Of a stretch of DNA of 64,000 nucleotides, positions 36,575-45,202 are shown one piece after another. The number at the start of each line of letters is the position of its first letter. Position 1 is the stretch's first letter. The translations under genes and the position numbers were made by a program. This DNA is from Pseudomonas brassicacearum. GTDB lineage: Bacteria > Pseudomonadota > Gammaproteobacteria > Pseudomonadales > Pseudomonadaceae. Where the stretch lies: NCBI RefSeq assembly GCF_000585995.1, contig NZ_CP007410.1, forward strand, positions 1,577,430 through 1,641,429. Direction: 5' to 3'. Below the pieces are notes generated by a model. The model did not search any database and was not told where the DNA came from. It worked only from the letters and a program-made list of their open reading frames with translations.

Positions 36575-36965
36575 AGGGCGTCATCAGCACGCTACGCTTC
36601 CCTGGGTACCGGGCCTCTTGTGTAAAGAGATATTGTCGTGCTATCACTCACGCAAGGACGCTCAGTGCCCAGTTAACTTCCCGATAGGGAGAAGGGCCTT
36701 GGATGGAGCTCAGCATGGACCGGCTGCGCCAGCACGCAATTGATCGTAAGAAAATCAAACATATCCCGTTTTTTCAAATCGGGCGGTTATGTCGTGCCTG
36801 AAATCTAATAAATGACACCTTAATTGCCCATTTTTTCTAGGCGAAATATCCGCTCAAGCTTCACTGGCCACAGCCGAAAAACACCGCAGAGATTCTTGCT
36901 TCAGTTTTGTAAACAAGCACTGATTTTACGAGACCTCCTCTACCATCCTTAAACAGGGAAGAAAA
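36575..36965. other. AT-rich leader region of the RTX gene
   Basis: About 390 bp with no supported gene. It becomes AT-rich from about 36750 and ends in AACAGGGAAGAAAAATGG, giving the RTX start a ribosome site. A promoter is expected here; none could be pinned down by eye. Confidence 0.6.
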
Positions 36966-39900
36966 ATGGCCGTTATCAATGGAACAGCTGGCGCAGATGC
37001 ACTAATTGGCACCGCCGGGGATGATGAGATCAACGCTCTGGGCGGGAACGATGTAATTAAGGGCACTGCTGGCGCAGACAAAATTGACGGCGGTGCTGGT
37101 ATAGATACTGTTGATTATTCGGCATCGACTGAAGGTATCAGTATAGATTTGCGCCAGGGAACTGGACTTGTTGGACGGGGTGGCGACGCAGAGGGGGATA
37201 CGCTCATTGGTATCGAAACCGTCATAGGCTCTGCCTTCAACGACGTGCTCTCCTCTGGCCCGTACACCGTAATCCCAACGGTACGGCTGGAAGGGGGGGC
37301 TGGCGACGACATCTACAACATCAATCTGGGGCTGACCCCCTACATCATCGAACAGGCCGGTGGCGGCAACGATGAAGTCCGCGTGTCGGTGATCAATGCC
37401 AACGGCACGGTCCTGGCGGCAAACGTCGAGCGCCTGACCTACGTCGGCACTGGCGCATTCACCGGTTATGGCAACGACAGCGACAACATCATTACTGGTG
37501 GTTCGGGTAACGACACACTGTACGGTGGCGCGGGAGCGGATCAGTTCATCGGCGGTGCCGGCTATGACATAGCGGGTTATACCGACAGCAAAGAAGCTGT
37601 GACCATCAACCTCAAGACGGGTGTGCATACCGGGATCGCGGCAGGTGATACCTACACCGGTATCGAGGCGATCAGAGGATCGAATTTCAACGACACGTTC
37701 GTTGGCGATGGTAGCGGTATGGATTTCGACGGCGGTGCCGGGATCGACACGGTTGACTACTCGGGCTCGACTGCGGGGGTAAACGTCGATATCCGTACCG
37801 GGACGGGAACGGCAGGAACGGGCGGAGATGCCGAAGGCACCATTTTAGCGAATATCGAAACCGTCATAGGCTCTGCCTTCAACGACGTGCTCTCCGCTGG
37901 CCCGTACACCGTAGCCCCAACGGTACGGCTGGAAGGGGGGGCTGGCGACGATGTCTACAACATCAATCTGGGGCTGACCCCCTATATCATCGAACAGGCC
38001 GGTGGCGGCAACGATGAAGTCCGCGTGTCGGTGATCAATGCCAATGGCACGGTCCTGGCGGCAAACGTCGAGCGCCTGACCTACGTCGGCACTGGCGCAT
38101 TCACCGGTTATGGCAACGACAGCGATAACATCATCACCGGCGGTTCGGGTAACGACATACTGCACGGCGGCGCGGGAGCTGATCAGTTAATCGGCGGAGT
38201 TGGCTACGACGTAGCGGGGTATCTTGACAGCAAAGAAGCTGTGACCATCAACCTCAAGACGGGTGTGCATACCGGGATCGCGGCAGGTGATACCTACACC
38301 GGTATCGAGGCGATCAGAGGATCGAATTTCAACGACACGTTCGTTGGCGATGGTAGCGGTATGGATTTCGACGGCGGTGCCGGGATCGACACGGTTGACT
38401 ACTCGGGCTCGACTGCGGGGGTAAACGTCGATATCCGTACCGGGACGGGAACGGCAGGAACGGGCGGAGATGCCGAAGGCACCATTTTAGCGAATATCGA
38501 AACCGTCATAGGCTCTGCCTTCAACGACGTGCTCTCCGCTGGCCCGTACACCGTAGCCCCAACGGTACGGCTGGAAGGGGGGGCTGGCGACGATGTCTAC
38601 AACATCAATCTGGGGCTGACCCCCTATATCATCGAACAGGCCGGTGGCGGCAACGATGAAGTCCGCGTGTCGGTGATCAATGCCAATGGCACGGTCCTGG
38701 CGGCAAACGTCGAGCGCCTGACCTACGTCGGCACTGGCGCATTCACCGGTTATGGCAACGACAGCGATAACATCATCACCGGCGGTTCGGGTAACGACAT
38801 ACTGCACGGCGGCGCGGGAGCTGATCAGTTAATCGGCGGAGTTGGCTACGACGTAGCGGGGTATCTTGACAGCAAAGAAGCTGTGACCATCAACCTCAAG
38901 ACGGGTGTGCATACCGGGATCGCGGCAGGTGATACCTACACCGGTATCGAGGCGATCAGAGGATCGAATTTCAACGACACGTTCGTTGGCGATGGTAGCG
39001 GTATGGATTTCGACGGCGGTGCCGGGATCGACACGGTTGACTACTCGGGCTCGACTGCGGGGGTAAACGTCGATATCCGTACCGGGACGGGAACGGCAGG
39101 AACGGGCGGAGATGCCGAAGGCACCATTTTAGCGAATATCGAAACCGTCATAGGCTCTGCCTTCAACGACGTGCTCTCCGCTGGCCCGTACACCGTAGCC
39201 CCAACGGTACGGCTGGAAGGGGGGGCTGGCGACGATGTCTACAACATCAATCTGGGGCTGACCCCCTATATCATCGAACAGGCCGGTGGCGGCAACGATG
39301 AAGTCCGCGTGTCGGTGATCAATGCCAACGGCACGGTCCTGGCGGCAAACGTCGAGCGCCTGACCTACATTGGCACTGGCGCATTCACCGGTTACGGCAA
39401 CGACAGCGACAACATCATCACCGGCGGTTCGGGTAGCGACACACTGTACGGTGGCGCGGGAGCGGACCAGTTAATCGGCGGTTCGGGTAACGACACATTG
39501 TACGGCGGCGCGGGTGCGGATCAGTTGATCGGCGGTGTTGGCTATGACATAGCGAGCTATCTCGACAGCAAAGAAGCCATGACCATCAACCTTAAGACAG
39601 GTGTGTATTCCGGGACCGCGGCAGGTGATACCTATACTGGTATCGAGGTGATCAGGGGATCGAATTTTAACGACGTTTTCTATGGCGGTAGTTCGTCCAT
39701 GATGGAGGATGGCGCGGGTGGCGTGGATCTAGTCACTTATGAACAGTCTGACAGCGGGGTGACGATCGACCTGACCAACGGCACCGACATAGGGGGGGCT
39801 GCTGGCCACACCTACGCCAACATTGAGTTTTTTCAAGGCAGCAATTTTAACGACACACTATCAGGCTCTGGTTTGAAGGAGATCTTCATTGGTGGAGCCG

Positions 39901-40751
39901 GGGCAGATGTAATCGATGGTCGCGCAGGTTTCGACAGTGCTTTTTACATTACAAGCACAACAGGAGTCTCGATCAACTTGCAGACTCAAATCAATCAAGG
40001 TGGCGATGCCGAAGGTGATGTATTGCTCAACATCGAACACGTGTTGGGTAGTCACTTCAACGATGTCTTGGTTGGAGACACGGGTGTTAACTATCTGGAG
40101 GGTGGATTGGGCAACGACGTCATCGACGGCGGGGACGGCGATGATTTCCTCTATGGTGGGCTGACTTCGTGGATAGAGCCTTTCAAAGTCGATAGCTCGG
40201 CGAATGGGCCGCAGGCAGACATCTTGTACGGCGGCGGCGGTAACGACACCATCGTCACGGCTGCCAGTGACGAGGGTACTCAGGCCTACGGTGAGGCCGG
40301 AAGTGACACGATCACTGTGATACATGGCATGGCTGATGGTGGGGATGGCAACGACCTGCTGACCGGTAGAGGCGTGGGCTTTTCATTGTCGGGAGGTCAG
40401 GGGGATGACAGACTGATATTGCAGACCGGCGGTTTTGCTAACGGTGGTGAGGGTGACGATATCTACACCATCGATACTCCAAAGTTAGTGACAATTCGGG
40501 ACGATGGCATCAGCAGCGGCGACAAATTGATTTTGTCCTATATTGGCAGCGATGAACTGTTGGCTGATCGCATCGGTGATGATCTCTATCTGCATCGATC
40601 AAGCTTCGCTCCAGGACAGACACCGCAAGAAGGTGTGCGCCTCCAGGATTGGTTTGCAGGTTACGACACCATCGAACAGATCCAGACAGCTGATATGCAG
40701 CTCGTCAGTCTGTCGGGCATCAAGGGGTTTGCCGATGATCTGTTTTCCTAA
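36966..40751 (+). CDS. RTX-type calcium-binding repeat protein, probably type I secreted
   Basis: A 1261-residue acidic protein with no N-terminal signal peptide. The N-terminus is itself repeat-like (NGTAGADALIGTAGDDEINALGG). Four units of 214 residues follow from about residue 41, each with GGAGIDTVDYSGSTAGV, an IETVIGSAFNDVL strand-turn, GGGNDEVRVSVINANG, and classic nonapeptide repeats (GGSGNDTLYGGAGADQ). The fourth unit has an extra 18-residue RTX pair. The C-terminal third has further GG-x-G-x-D repeats, and the last 60 residues (VRLQDWFAGYDTIEQIQ to GFADDLFS) resemble the haemolysin-type C-terminal region used for type I secretion. No catalytic domain and no T1SS genes nearby. It may be an adhesin or S-layer-like protein. 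Confidence 0.85.
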   Translation: MAVINGTAGADALIGTAGDDEINALGGNDVIKGTAGADKIDGGAGIDTVDYSASTEGISIDLRQGTGLVGRGGDAEGDTLIGIETVIGSAFNDVLSSGPYTVIPTVRLEGGAGDDIYNINLGLTPYIIEQAGGGNDEVRVSVINANGTVLAANVERLTYVGTGAFTGYGNDSDNIITGGSGNDTLYGGAGADQFIGGAGYDIAGYTDSKEAVTINLKTGVHTGIAAGDTYTGIEAIRGSNFNDTFVGDGSGMDFDGGAGIDTVDYSGSTAGVNVDIRTGTGTAGTGGDAEGTILANIETVIGSAFNDVLSAGPYTVAPTVRLEGGAGDDVYNINLGLTPYIIEQAGGGNDEVRVSVINANGTVLAANVERLTYVGTGAFTGYGNDSDNIITGGSGNDILHGGAGADQLIGGVGYDVAGYLDSKEAVTINLKTGVHTGIAAGDTYTGIEAIRGSNFNDTFVGDGSGMDFDGGAGIDTVDYSGSTAGVNVDIRTGTGTAGTGGDAEGTILANIETVIGSAFNDVLSAGPYTVAPTVRLEGGAGDDVYNINLGLTPYIIEQAGGGNDEVRVSVINANGTVLAANVERLTYVGTGAFTGYGNDSDNIITGGSGNDILHGGAGADQLIGGVGYDVAGYLDSKEAVTINLKTGVHTGIAAGDTYTGIEAIRGSNFNDTFVGDGSGMDFDGGAGIDTVDYSGSTAGVNVDIRTGTGTAGTGGDAEGTILANIETVIGSAFNDVLSAGPYTVAPTVRLEGGAGDDVYNINLGLTPYIIEQAGGGNDEVRVSVINANGTVLAANVERLTYIGTGAFTGYGNDSDNIITGGSGSDTLYGGAGADQLIGGSGNDTLYGGAGADQLIGGVGYDIASYLDSKEAMTINLKTGVYSGTAAGDTYTGIEVIRGSNFNDVFYGGSSSMMEDGAGGVDLVTYEQSDSGVTIDLTNGTDIGGAAGHTYANIEFFQGSNFNDTLSGSGLKEIFIGGAGADVIDGRAGFDSAFYITSTTGVSINLQTQINQGGDAEGDVLLNIEHVLGSHFNDVLVGDTGVNYLEGGLGNDVIDGGDGDDFLYGGLTSWIEPFKVDSSANGPQADILYGGGGNDTIVTAASDEGTQAYGEAGSDTITVIHGMADGGDGNDLLTGRGVGFSLSGGQGDDRLILQTGGFANGGEGDDIYTIDTPKLVTIRDDGISSGDKLILSYIGSDELLADRIGDDLYLHRSSFAPGQTPQEGVRLQDWFAGYDTIEQIQTADMQLVSLSGIKGFADDLFS
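37086..39707 (+). repeat. 642-bp tandem repeat array inside the RTX gene
   Basis: Units start at 37086, 37728, 38370 and 39012, exactly 642 bp apart; the fourth is 696 bp long owing to a 54-bp internal duplication. Units 2 (37728-38369) and 3 (38370-39011) are identical in every base I compared, including third codon positions. Unit 1 differs at scattered sites, and unit 4 differs towards its 3' end. Confidence 0.92.
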
Positions 40752-41076
40752 ACAGCTGAGTCGGCGTTTCTTGCCGCTTCATACTGGTCACGGTAGGGAA
40801 ATGCACTCAATGGCAATCACGCTTTCCTAATCAGTCTTGAATGTGTCGCTTTTGCCCGGTATTGCTTGAGCCGGGCAAAAGTTTTCAACCCTGCACCCTG
40901 TGGAGAGAAACGTCGCCCGAATTGACTACAGCGGTGAAGACACACGTTTGAAGACAGGCTGCGGCAGGAAGCCAGATGTATCCGTCCAGCCAACACACCT
41001 TCCTGACTCCAACACCAAAGACGATGGTCTAATCGCGGGGTAAGACGTAAGCGAGCAAGCTCGCTCCCACAAACGT
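40752..41076. other. Intergenic region after the RTX gene
   Basis: About 325 bp holding the terminator at 40849-40885 and, at its right end, the right copy of the 37-bp direct repeat with a lone REP half. Nothing else is recognised. Confidence 0.6.
40849..40885 (+). terminator. Rho-independent terminator of the RTX gene
   Basis: Stem CTTTTGCCCGG / CCGGGCAAAAG with an 11-base loop followed by TTTT, about 100 bp after the stop codon. Confidence 0.85.
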
Positions 41077-41087
41077 TCACCGCCCTT
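41051..41087 (+). repeat. 37-bp direct repeat, right copy
   Basis: Same 37 bases as 36538-36574. Here the REP arm stands alone without its partner, and the final bases continue into intact hicB, which suggests this copy holds the original hicB end. Confidence 0.9.
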
Positions 41088-41487
41088 GCTGCAATACCTT
41101 CAGAGCGGCAGAAGCGAGGAACCCAGACCGGCTTTTCTCTTCAGGATGGTGCAACACATATTCATCAATGCGATTGAGCAGATAGCCTGGCAGCGTGATG
41201 TTGAGCTTCTGCGCCTTACCCAGGTATTTGGTTACATCAATGTCCACCAGCGCCCAAGTACAACCGGCGTATTTTGGATTGGCCGCGTGCAAGGTAACGG
41301 TGTTGGCCGGCGGAATCGCCGAGCCGTCCTCAGCCAGAATTTCGAAGTGCCCCTCAATGGCCTCTCGCGCCATCGCCATGGCGTCGTCCAGATCGTCGCC
41401 TGCGGAGAAGCAACCGGGAATATCCGGCACTTCAACACCCCAGGCGTGCTTGTCATCGCCCATGGAAATCGCAATCGGGTAAAGCAT
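41077..41487 (-). CDS. hicB: HicB antitoxin
   Basis: A 136-residue antitoxin. The N-terminal degenerate RNase H-like domain is MLYPIAISMGDDKHAWGVEV then PDIPGCFSAGDDLDDAM and AREAIEGHFEILAEDG. The C-terminal ribbon-helix-helix DNA-binding domain contains LNITLPGYLLNRIDEYV and SRSGFLASAALKVL. The start at 41487 has GGAGG at good spacing; 41493 would leave only 3 bases. It overlaps the end of hicA by 35 bp, coupling the two. The stop codon lies within the 37-bp repeat. HicB neutralises HicA and represses the operon. Confidence 0.92.
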   Translation of the reverse strand: MLYPIAISMGDDKHAWGVEVPDIPGCFSAGDDLDDAMAMAREAIEGHFEILAEDGSAIPPANTVTLHAANPKYAGCTWALVDIDVTKYLGKAQKLNITLPGYLLNRIDEYVLHHPEEKSRSGFLASAALKVLQQGR

Positions 41488-41704
41488 ATTCATCGTCCTC
41501 CGGGAACGCAGGGCAACGGGCCGGCTGGAGCAGCGCCTGTTGCAAGATACTGATGGCCGTTTTCTTGAGCAGGTCCTTCTTCGGATGAGGAACCGTGACC
41601 AATCCCGGTTTGGTCGGGTGCTTGAAGTGATGATGACTGCCCCGAACCCGCACCAGATACCAACCGTCCGCAATGATCTGGCTTATCAAAAATCGGCTAT
41701 TCAC
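41453..41704 (-). CDS. hicA: HicA mRNA interferase toxin
   Basis: An 83-residue toxin with a dsRBD-like fold. MNSRFLISQIIADGWYLVRV leads into RGSHHHFKHP, where His24 is the catalytic His of the family, then LVTVPHPKKDLLKKTAISIL. The tail runs about 25 residues longer than a minimal HicA because the frame continues into hicB. GGAGG lies eight bases upstream of the ATG. Toxin-first order, as usual for hicAB. Confidence 0.92.
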   Translation of the reverse strand: MNSRFLISQIIADGWYLVRVRGSHHHFKHPTKPGLVTVPHPKKDLLKKTAISILQQALLQPARCPAFPEDDEYALPDCDFHGR

Positions 41705-41894
41705 AACACCTCCGTGTGGCGTGCTTGGTGGGTACTATACCTACTGAAATTTAATGATCAACACCATAACCACCAAGAGTGAGGCTTGCGGGTGTGTGAT
41801 TTGATTGCATCGAAGTGTAGAAGCCGCCCCCGGCAAGGATTGCTGGGAGGCAAACGGGGTTATTGCGGGATGTAAAAGATGGCAAAAATACGCC

Positions 41895-41938
41895 CGTGGC
41901 GAGGGAGCTTGCTCCCGCTGGGCTGCGTAGCAGCCCCC
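41895..41938. repeat. Single REP (GGAGCTTGCTCC type)
   Basis: GTGGCGAGGGAGCTTGCTCC followed by the hairpin GGGCTGCGTAGCAGCCC; the opposite arm is missing. It sits in the 290 bp gap between hicA and the LysE gene. Confidence 0.8.
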
Positions 41939-41996
41939 GGTTTCAGCCCAGTTCGCTTCGCTCCAGGTGTCCGTCCGACCAGCTTATCCACAGGCA

Positions 41997-42626
41997 TTAG
42001 GCCTGCTGCACAAACGTCAGCCGCACCGCAAACCCAATCAAAAGACTGCCAAACAACCACTGTTGCACGCGCTGGGCCGAAGGGGAGCGCTGAAGCCAGC
42101 GCCCAAGCGCGACACCTACCAGCGCGTAGGCGCTATCAAACAACAAACCAACGCTGACCAACACCACGCCCAGAGTCGCAAACTGCCCCAACACCGGTCC
42201 GCCCTTTGGATCAATAAACTGGGGCAGTAACACCGAGCAAAACAACAATGCCTTGGGATTAAGCAAATTGGTCAGCAGACCGCGCCGAATTGCCTGGTAC
42301 CAACGCCGCTTTCCGGCCTCGATACCGGCTCCTTCAAAACTCGGCAACAACGTGGTCCTTAGGCATTGAAAACCGATCCATAACAAATAGGCAGCCCCGG
42401 CCAGGCGTACCGCATCAAACGTCCAGGGCGCAGTCTTGAACAATGCCGAAAGCCCCAATGCGGCCAGTGCGACATGACATCCCCGGGCAACGCCCAAGCC
42501 CACCGCCGTCGCCAGCGCCGCGCCCTTGCCCTGGCGGGCACCGGTTTGCAGCAACAGAATCATGTCCGGCCCAGGCAGCAAATACGCCACCATCAAGGCC
42601 ATCAGGAACAACCAGAGCTCTGCCAT
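41997..42626 (-). CDS. LysE/RhtB-family amino acid exporter
   Basis: A 209-residue, 5-6 TM exporter. MVAYLLPGPDMILLLQTGARQG is the N-terminal signature (PGPDM), followed by GLGVARGCHVALAALGLSAL and NLLNPKALLFCSVLLPQFI. It is divergent from an Lrp/AsnC regulator with 145 bp between, the common arrangement for amino acid-induced exporters. Substrate unknown. Confidence 0.9.
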   Translation of the reverse strand: MAELWLFLMALMVAYLLPGPDMILLLQTGARQGKGAALATAVGLGVARGCHVALAALGLSALFKTAPWTFDAVRLAGAAYLLWIGFQCLRTTLLPSFEGAGIEAGKRRWYQAIRRGLLTNLLNPKALLFCSVLLPQFIDPKGGPVLGQFATLGVVLVSVGLLFDSAYALVGVALGRWLQRSPSAQRVQQWLFGSLLIGFAVRLTFVQQA

Positions 42627-42771
42627 GCCACACCTCCCTTCATCGACGATTCGGTCGTGCCAGTCTAGGGCCGAGGGGCAGGGCAGGTGGTTGCGAAGTC
42701 AGCTTCTAAGGCTTATGAAATTGGCATAATCTGCTAGGTATTAGTCTCATTGAATCGGAAAATGCCAATCC

Positions 42772-43248
42772 ATGAAACTCGACGCCTTCGACCGCAAAAT
42801 CCTCGCCGCGCTGCAACGCGACGGTCGCCTGAGCAACGTGCAACTGGCCGAAGAAATCGGCCTGTCCGCCTCCCCGTGCCTGCGCCGCGTGCGGATGCTC
42901 GAAGAAGCCGGAGTGATTCGCGGCTATCAAGCCGTCCTCGACCGCGACGAAGTAGGCCTCGGGCTGACGATTTTTGTCGGCGTGAAAGTCGAGCGGCACA
43001 ACGACGAACGAGCCGAAGCATTTCGCCAGGCGGTCACGGCATTGCCGGAAGTGATTTCGGCGTTCCTGGTGTCAGGCGAGTCGGATTTTCTGTTGCAAGT
43101 CGTGGTGCCGGACTTACGCGCCTATGACCGCTTCGTCACCGGGCATTTGTTGAAGCTGCCGGGCATAAGTGACATCCGCAGCAACTTCGCGATTAATACG
43201 GTGAAGACGCCGGGGGCGTTGCCGTTGGGGCATTTGCCTGGGGGCTGA
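42772..43248 (+). CDS. Lrp/AsnC-family regulator
   Basis: A 158-residue regulator. The N-terminal HTH is LDAFDRKILAALQRDGRLSN then VQLAEEIGLSASPCLRRVRML. The RAM ligand domain contains GLGLTIFVGVKVERHN, LPEVISAFLVSGESDFLLQVVVPDL and the final LPGISDIRSNFAINTVK. It probably activates the divergent lysE-type gene in response to an amino acid. A terminator follows 26 bp after the stop. Confidence 0.9.
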   Translation: MKLDAFDRKILAALQRDGRLSNVQLAEEIGLSASPCLRRVRMLEEAGVIRGYQAVLDRDEVGLGLTIFVGVKVERHNDERAEAFRQAVTALPEVISAFLVSGESDFLLQVVVPDLRAYDRFVTGHLLKLPGISDIRSNFAINTVKTPGALPLGHLPGG

Positions 43249-43274
43249 GCCATGTATGACACCAGGCAAGATAC

Positions 43275-43313
43275 AAAAAGCCCCGCTGCGAAAAACGCCG
43301 GGGCTTTTTGTTT
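43275..43313. terminator. Bidirectional rho-independent terminator
   Basis: AAAAAGCCCCG ... CGGGGCTTTTTGTTTT between the convergent Lrp-family and DUF3077 genes. Confidence 0.9.
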
Positions 43314-43362
43314 TGTCGTTAGATGGGAATCTTGCGGTTCCCATTCTCAACGTACTGTCTAT

Positions 43363-43662
43363 CTATTGTTTCTCGGCTTTTTTTCTAACTTCAATTTCCG
43401 GTCTAGGCGTGATGACTTTTACAACGTCATCAATCACCGCCTTGCTCATCTCCAATAAAAAATGCGCAGCCCAGGCGTAGCGGTCGGTGCTCTTCTCAAA
43501 CGCCGCGTCTTCGGCAAGCCGGTGAGCGAGATGCAAAAGATCCGATGCCCGTTCCAATGCCTCTTGGATAGGGACGCCGCCGTTGACACGGAACAGTGCT
43601 CGATCAGCGGAATAGTTGAAGGGGGTGTAGCCGATGGTTTTGAGCGTCGTATCTTCGTTCAT
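43363..43662 (-). CDS. DUF3077 protein
   Basis: A 99-residue protein. Its pattern LFRVNGGVPIQEALERASDL, HLAHRLAEDAAFEKSTDRYAW and AAHFLLEMSKAVIDDVV matches the DUF3077 family, small Pseudomonas proteins of unknown function. The start is set by GGAGG seven bases upstream of the ATG at 43662; a longer reading has no ribosome site. The structured region 43789-43937 lies upstream. Confidence 0.85.
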   Translation of the reverse strand: MNEDTTLKTIGYTPFNYSADRALFRVNGGVPIQEALERASDLLHLAHRLAEDAAFEKSTDRYAWAAHFLLEMSKAVIDDVVKVITPRPEIEVRKKAEKQ

Positions 43663-44262
43663 GGCCTGCCTCCGTTGATGACGAGGCAGTGAGGCCGAGA
43701 GTTGAACAAATGATTGAAAAGCGAGTTGCTGTGCATTGTCTAGCTCCTTGACGTCTGGAGCTGCCACTTTCGTTCCAAGCGAATGGGTGGCAGCTGTGCG
43801 CAGGTTGGAAACCGGGAGTCAAGGAAACCGGCACGCCCAAAGGCGTCCCACGCACAGCCGCCAAAAACACAAGTTTACAGGCGTAAAACTACCTCTGCAC
43901 TTGTGAAGGCGTGCGGTTTCGTGACTCACGGGTTTCCAAGCCCGATCGCTGATTTGCAGCGACATCTGGAGAGTAGCCATCGAAGGGCAAGGGCAACAAG
44001 GCGAAAACTCGCCGAAAAGCAAAGTAAGCGCACCCCCTACGCAGTTTTCGGATTCTGCCTACAAATTTCCCGGGGCGTACGCAACTCTCTGAGTTTGCCT
44101 ACAAATTCAGGAGGAGCCGCCCGCTATCCACAACTGCGTAGATAGGAAATAGTGCTCCGTACGGACTATTCGATTGGCATTGCGATTGACGTTCGACAGA
44201 TTTTGCCGGCTGCGCAGAAAGCGACGCTTAGGGCGATGGCTTAAACCCTGGAAGGATGATCA
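43663..44262. other. 600 bp gap with a structured element
   Basis: No gene is supported. The block 43789-43937 is full of paired sequences: GGCAGCTGTGCG with CGCACAGCCGCC, GGAAACCGGGAGTCAAGG (43807) with an imperfect inverse copy at 43915-43937, and AGTTTAC with GTAAAACT. It could be a leader RNA of the DUF3077 gene or a mobile repeat. 43940-44262 shows two related stretches (ATTCTGCCTACAAATT and GAGTTTGCCTACAAATTCAG) and presumably the promoter of the next gene. Confidence 0.5.
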
Positions 44263-44457
44263 ATGCTTCAGAACGATCGCGATAATTTAGAGCTCGATAA
44301 ACTATTGATCGAAACCCGAAAGTTGTTGGCTGAGACTCGCAAGCTTACGGCCGAAGAAACGAAGCTGAAGCACGAAGCCTTCTGGTACCCATACGCAGTA
44401 GGGGCTGGGGTAGTGACCGCCATAGTCGCCTTTACGAGTGTTTGGGTTAAGATCTGA
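44263..44457 (+). CDS. Small coiled-coil plus TM protein
   Basis: A 64-residue protein: an N-terminal charged helix with repeated heptad-like LLIETRKLLAETRKLTAEE (the E-T-R-K-L unit occurs twice) and a C-terminal TM segment (YAVGAGVVTAIVAFTSVWV). Good ribosome site (GGAAGGATGATCA). Family not recognised. It is followed by a similar small gene at 44558. Confidence 0.65.
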   Translation: MLQNDRDNLELDKLLIETRKLLAETRKLTAEETKLKHEAFWYPYAVGAGVVTAIVAFTSVWVKI

Positions 44458-44557
44458 GTGCTGGATCGCAACAATGCGTCAATCTCACACGGCACAGGAT
44501 TGCTAGAAATGTTTCACCGACTCAGCAGGGCGCCGCGACCTCGGAGGAGAAAAAGAC

Positions 44558-44743
44558 ATGTCCACACATCGAAGTCATCAAGCAAGCATTGAGCAATTAC
44601 ATCGAGAGGTAGAGGCTTTAGCAGAAGAAATGAGGCGCCCGGCCCCGACCACATTCCGCGTTACGTGGTTGCCGTTCAGCATCGGTGCAGCGTTCGCTCT
44701 GACCGTGTTTGTCGTCGTCGCTTTTGTCGCTAAGCATGTTTGA
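44558..44743 (+). CDS. Second small coiled-coil plus TM protein
   Basis: A 61-residue protein: a short charged helix (SIEQLHREVEALAEEMRRP) and one TM segment (LPFSIGAAFALTVFVVVAFV). Strong ribosome site (CGGAGGAGAAAAAGAC). Same layout as the gene at 44263 but without clear sequence identity. Not recognised. Confidence 0.65.
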   Translation: MSTHRSHQASIEQLHREVEALAEEMRRPAPTTFRVTWLPFSIGAAFALTVFVVVAFVAKHV

Positions 44744-44951
44744 TGCTCTATTGCTGAGATACCTCTTTTCGGCGATGCCGTGGCGGTAGCCGGCTCAAGG
44801 CGTTTTCGGCTTGCAAGGGGGGCTTTCTCGATAACGTCGAGGGTGTGGAGATGGGGGCGTGTGGAAATGGGGACGTATTTATTTTGGACGGAGACGGGGA
44901 GCCATCTATCTACGCTCGGAGATCACCTCATATTTCCCCAAATATCAGCCA

Positions 44952-44990
44952 TAAAAAAACCGGCCACCAAAAGCCGGTTTTTTCATATCC
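44952..44990. terminator. Bidirectional rho-independent terminator
   Basis: AAAAAAACCGGC-CACCAAAA-GCCGGTTTTTT; both A and T tracts present. It lies between the small genes and the tRNA, so it could end transcription from either side. Confidence 0.88.
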
Positions 44991-45026
44991 CCCGTCAAAT
45001 CACATGACGTGAGACCAGAATTCGAT

Positions 45027-45100
45027 TGGAGCGGGTGAAGGGAATCGAACCCTCGTTATCAGCTTGGGAAGCTGGAGTAATGCCATTATACGACACCCGC
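45027..45100 (-). tRNA. tRNA-Gly(CCC)
   Basis: Minus-strand cloverleaf: acceptor stem GCGGGTG / CACCCGC, anticodon loop TTCCCAA (anticodon CCC), T-loop GGGTTCGATTCCC, and encoded CCA end. It resembles E. coli tRNA-Gly(CCC). No integrated element is seen at either end. Confidence 0.95.
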
Positions 45101-45202
45101 TCAGAGCGGCTGACTTTGTACCAGATGTGGCCACGGATTTGAAGTTTTTCTTTACGTACGGCGAGGTCACTCGTCTACGCAAGCCTCAAACCAGAGCGGT
45201 CG

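Noticed and set aside
37002..38807. Minus-strand frames of 106 and 208 codons within the RTX repeats
   Set aside because: They recur with the 642-bp period and are reverse translations of the repeats.
45027..45100. tRNA-Gly as an attachment site for an island
   Set aside because: No integrase and no second copy of the tRNA 3' end in the window; the neighbouring repeat-bounded RTX segment ends 4 kb away.
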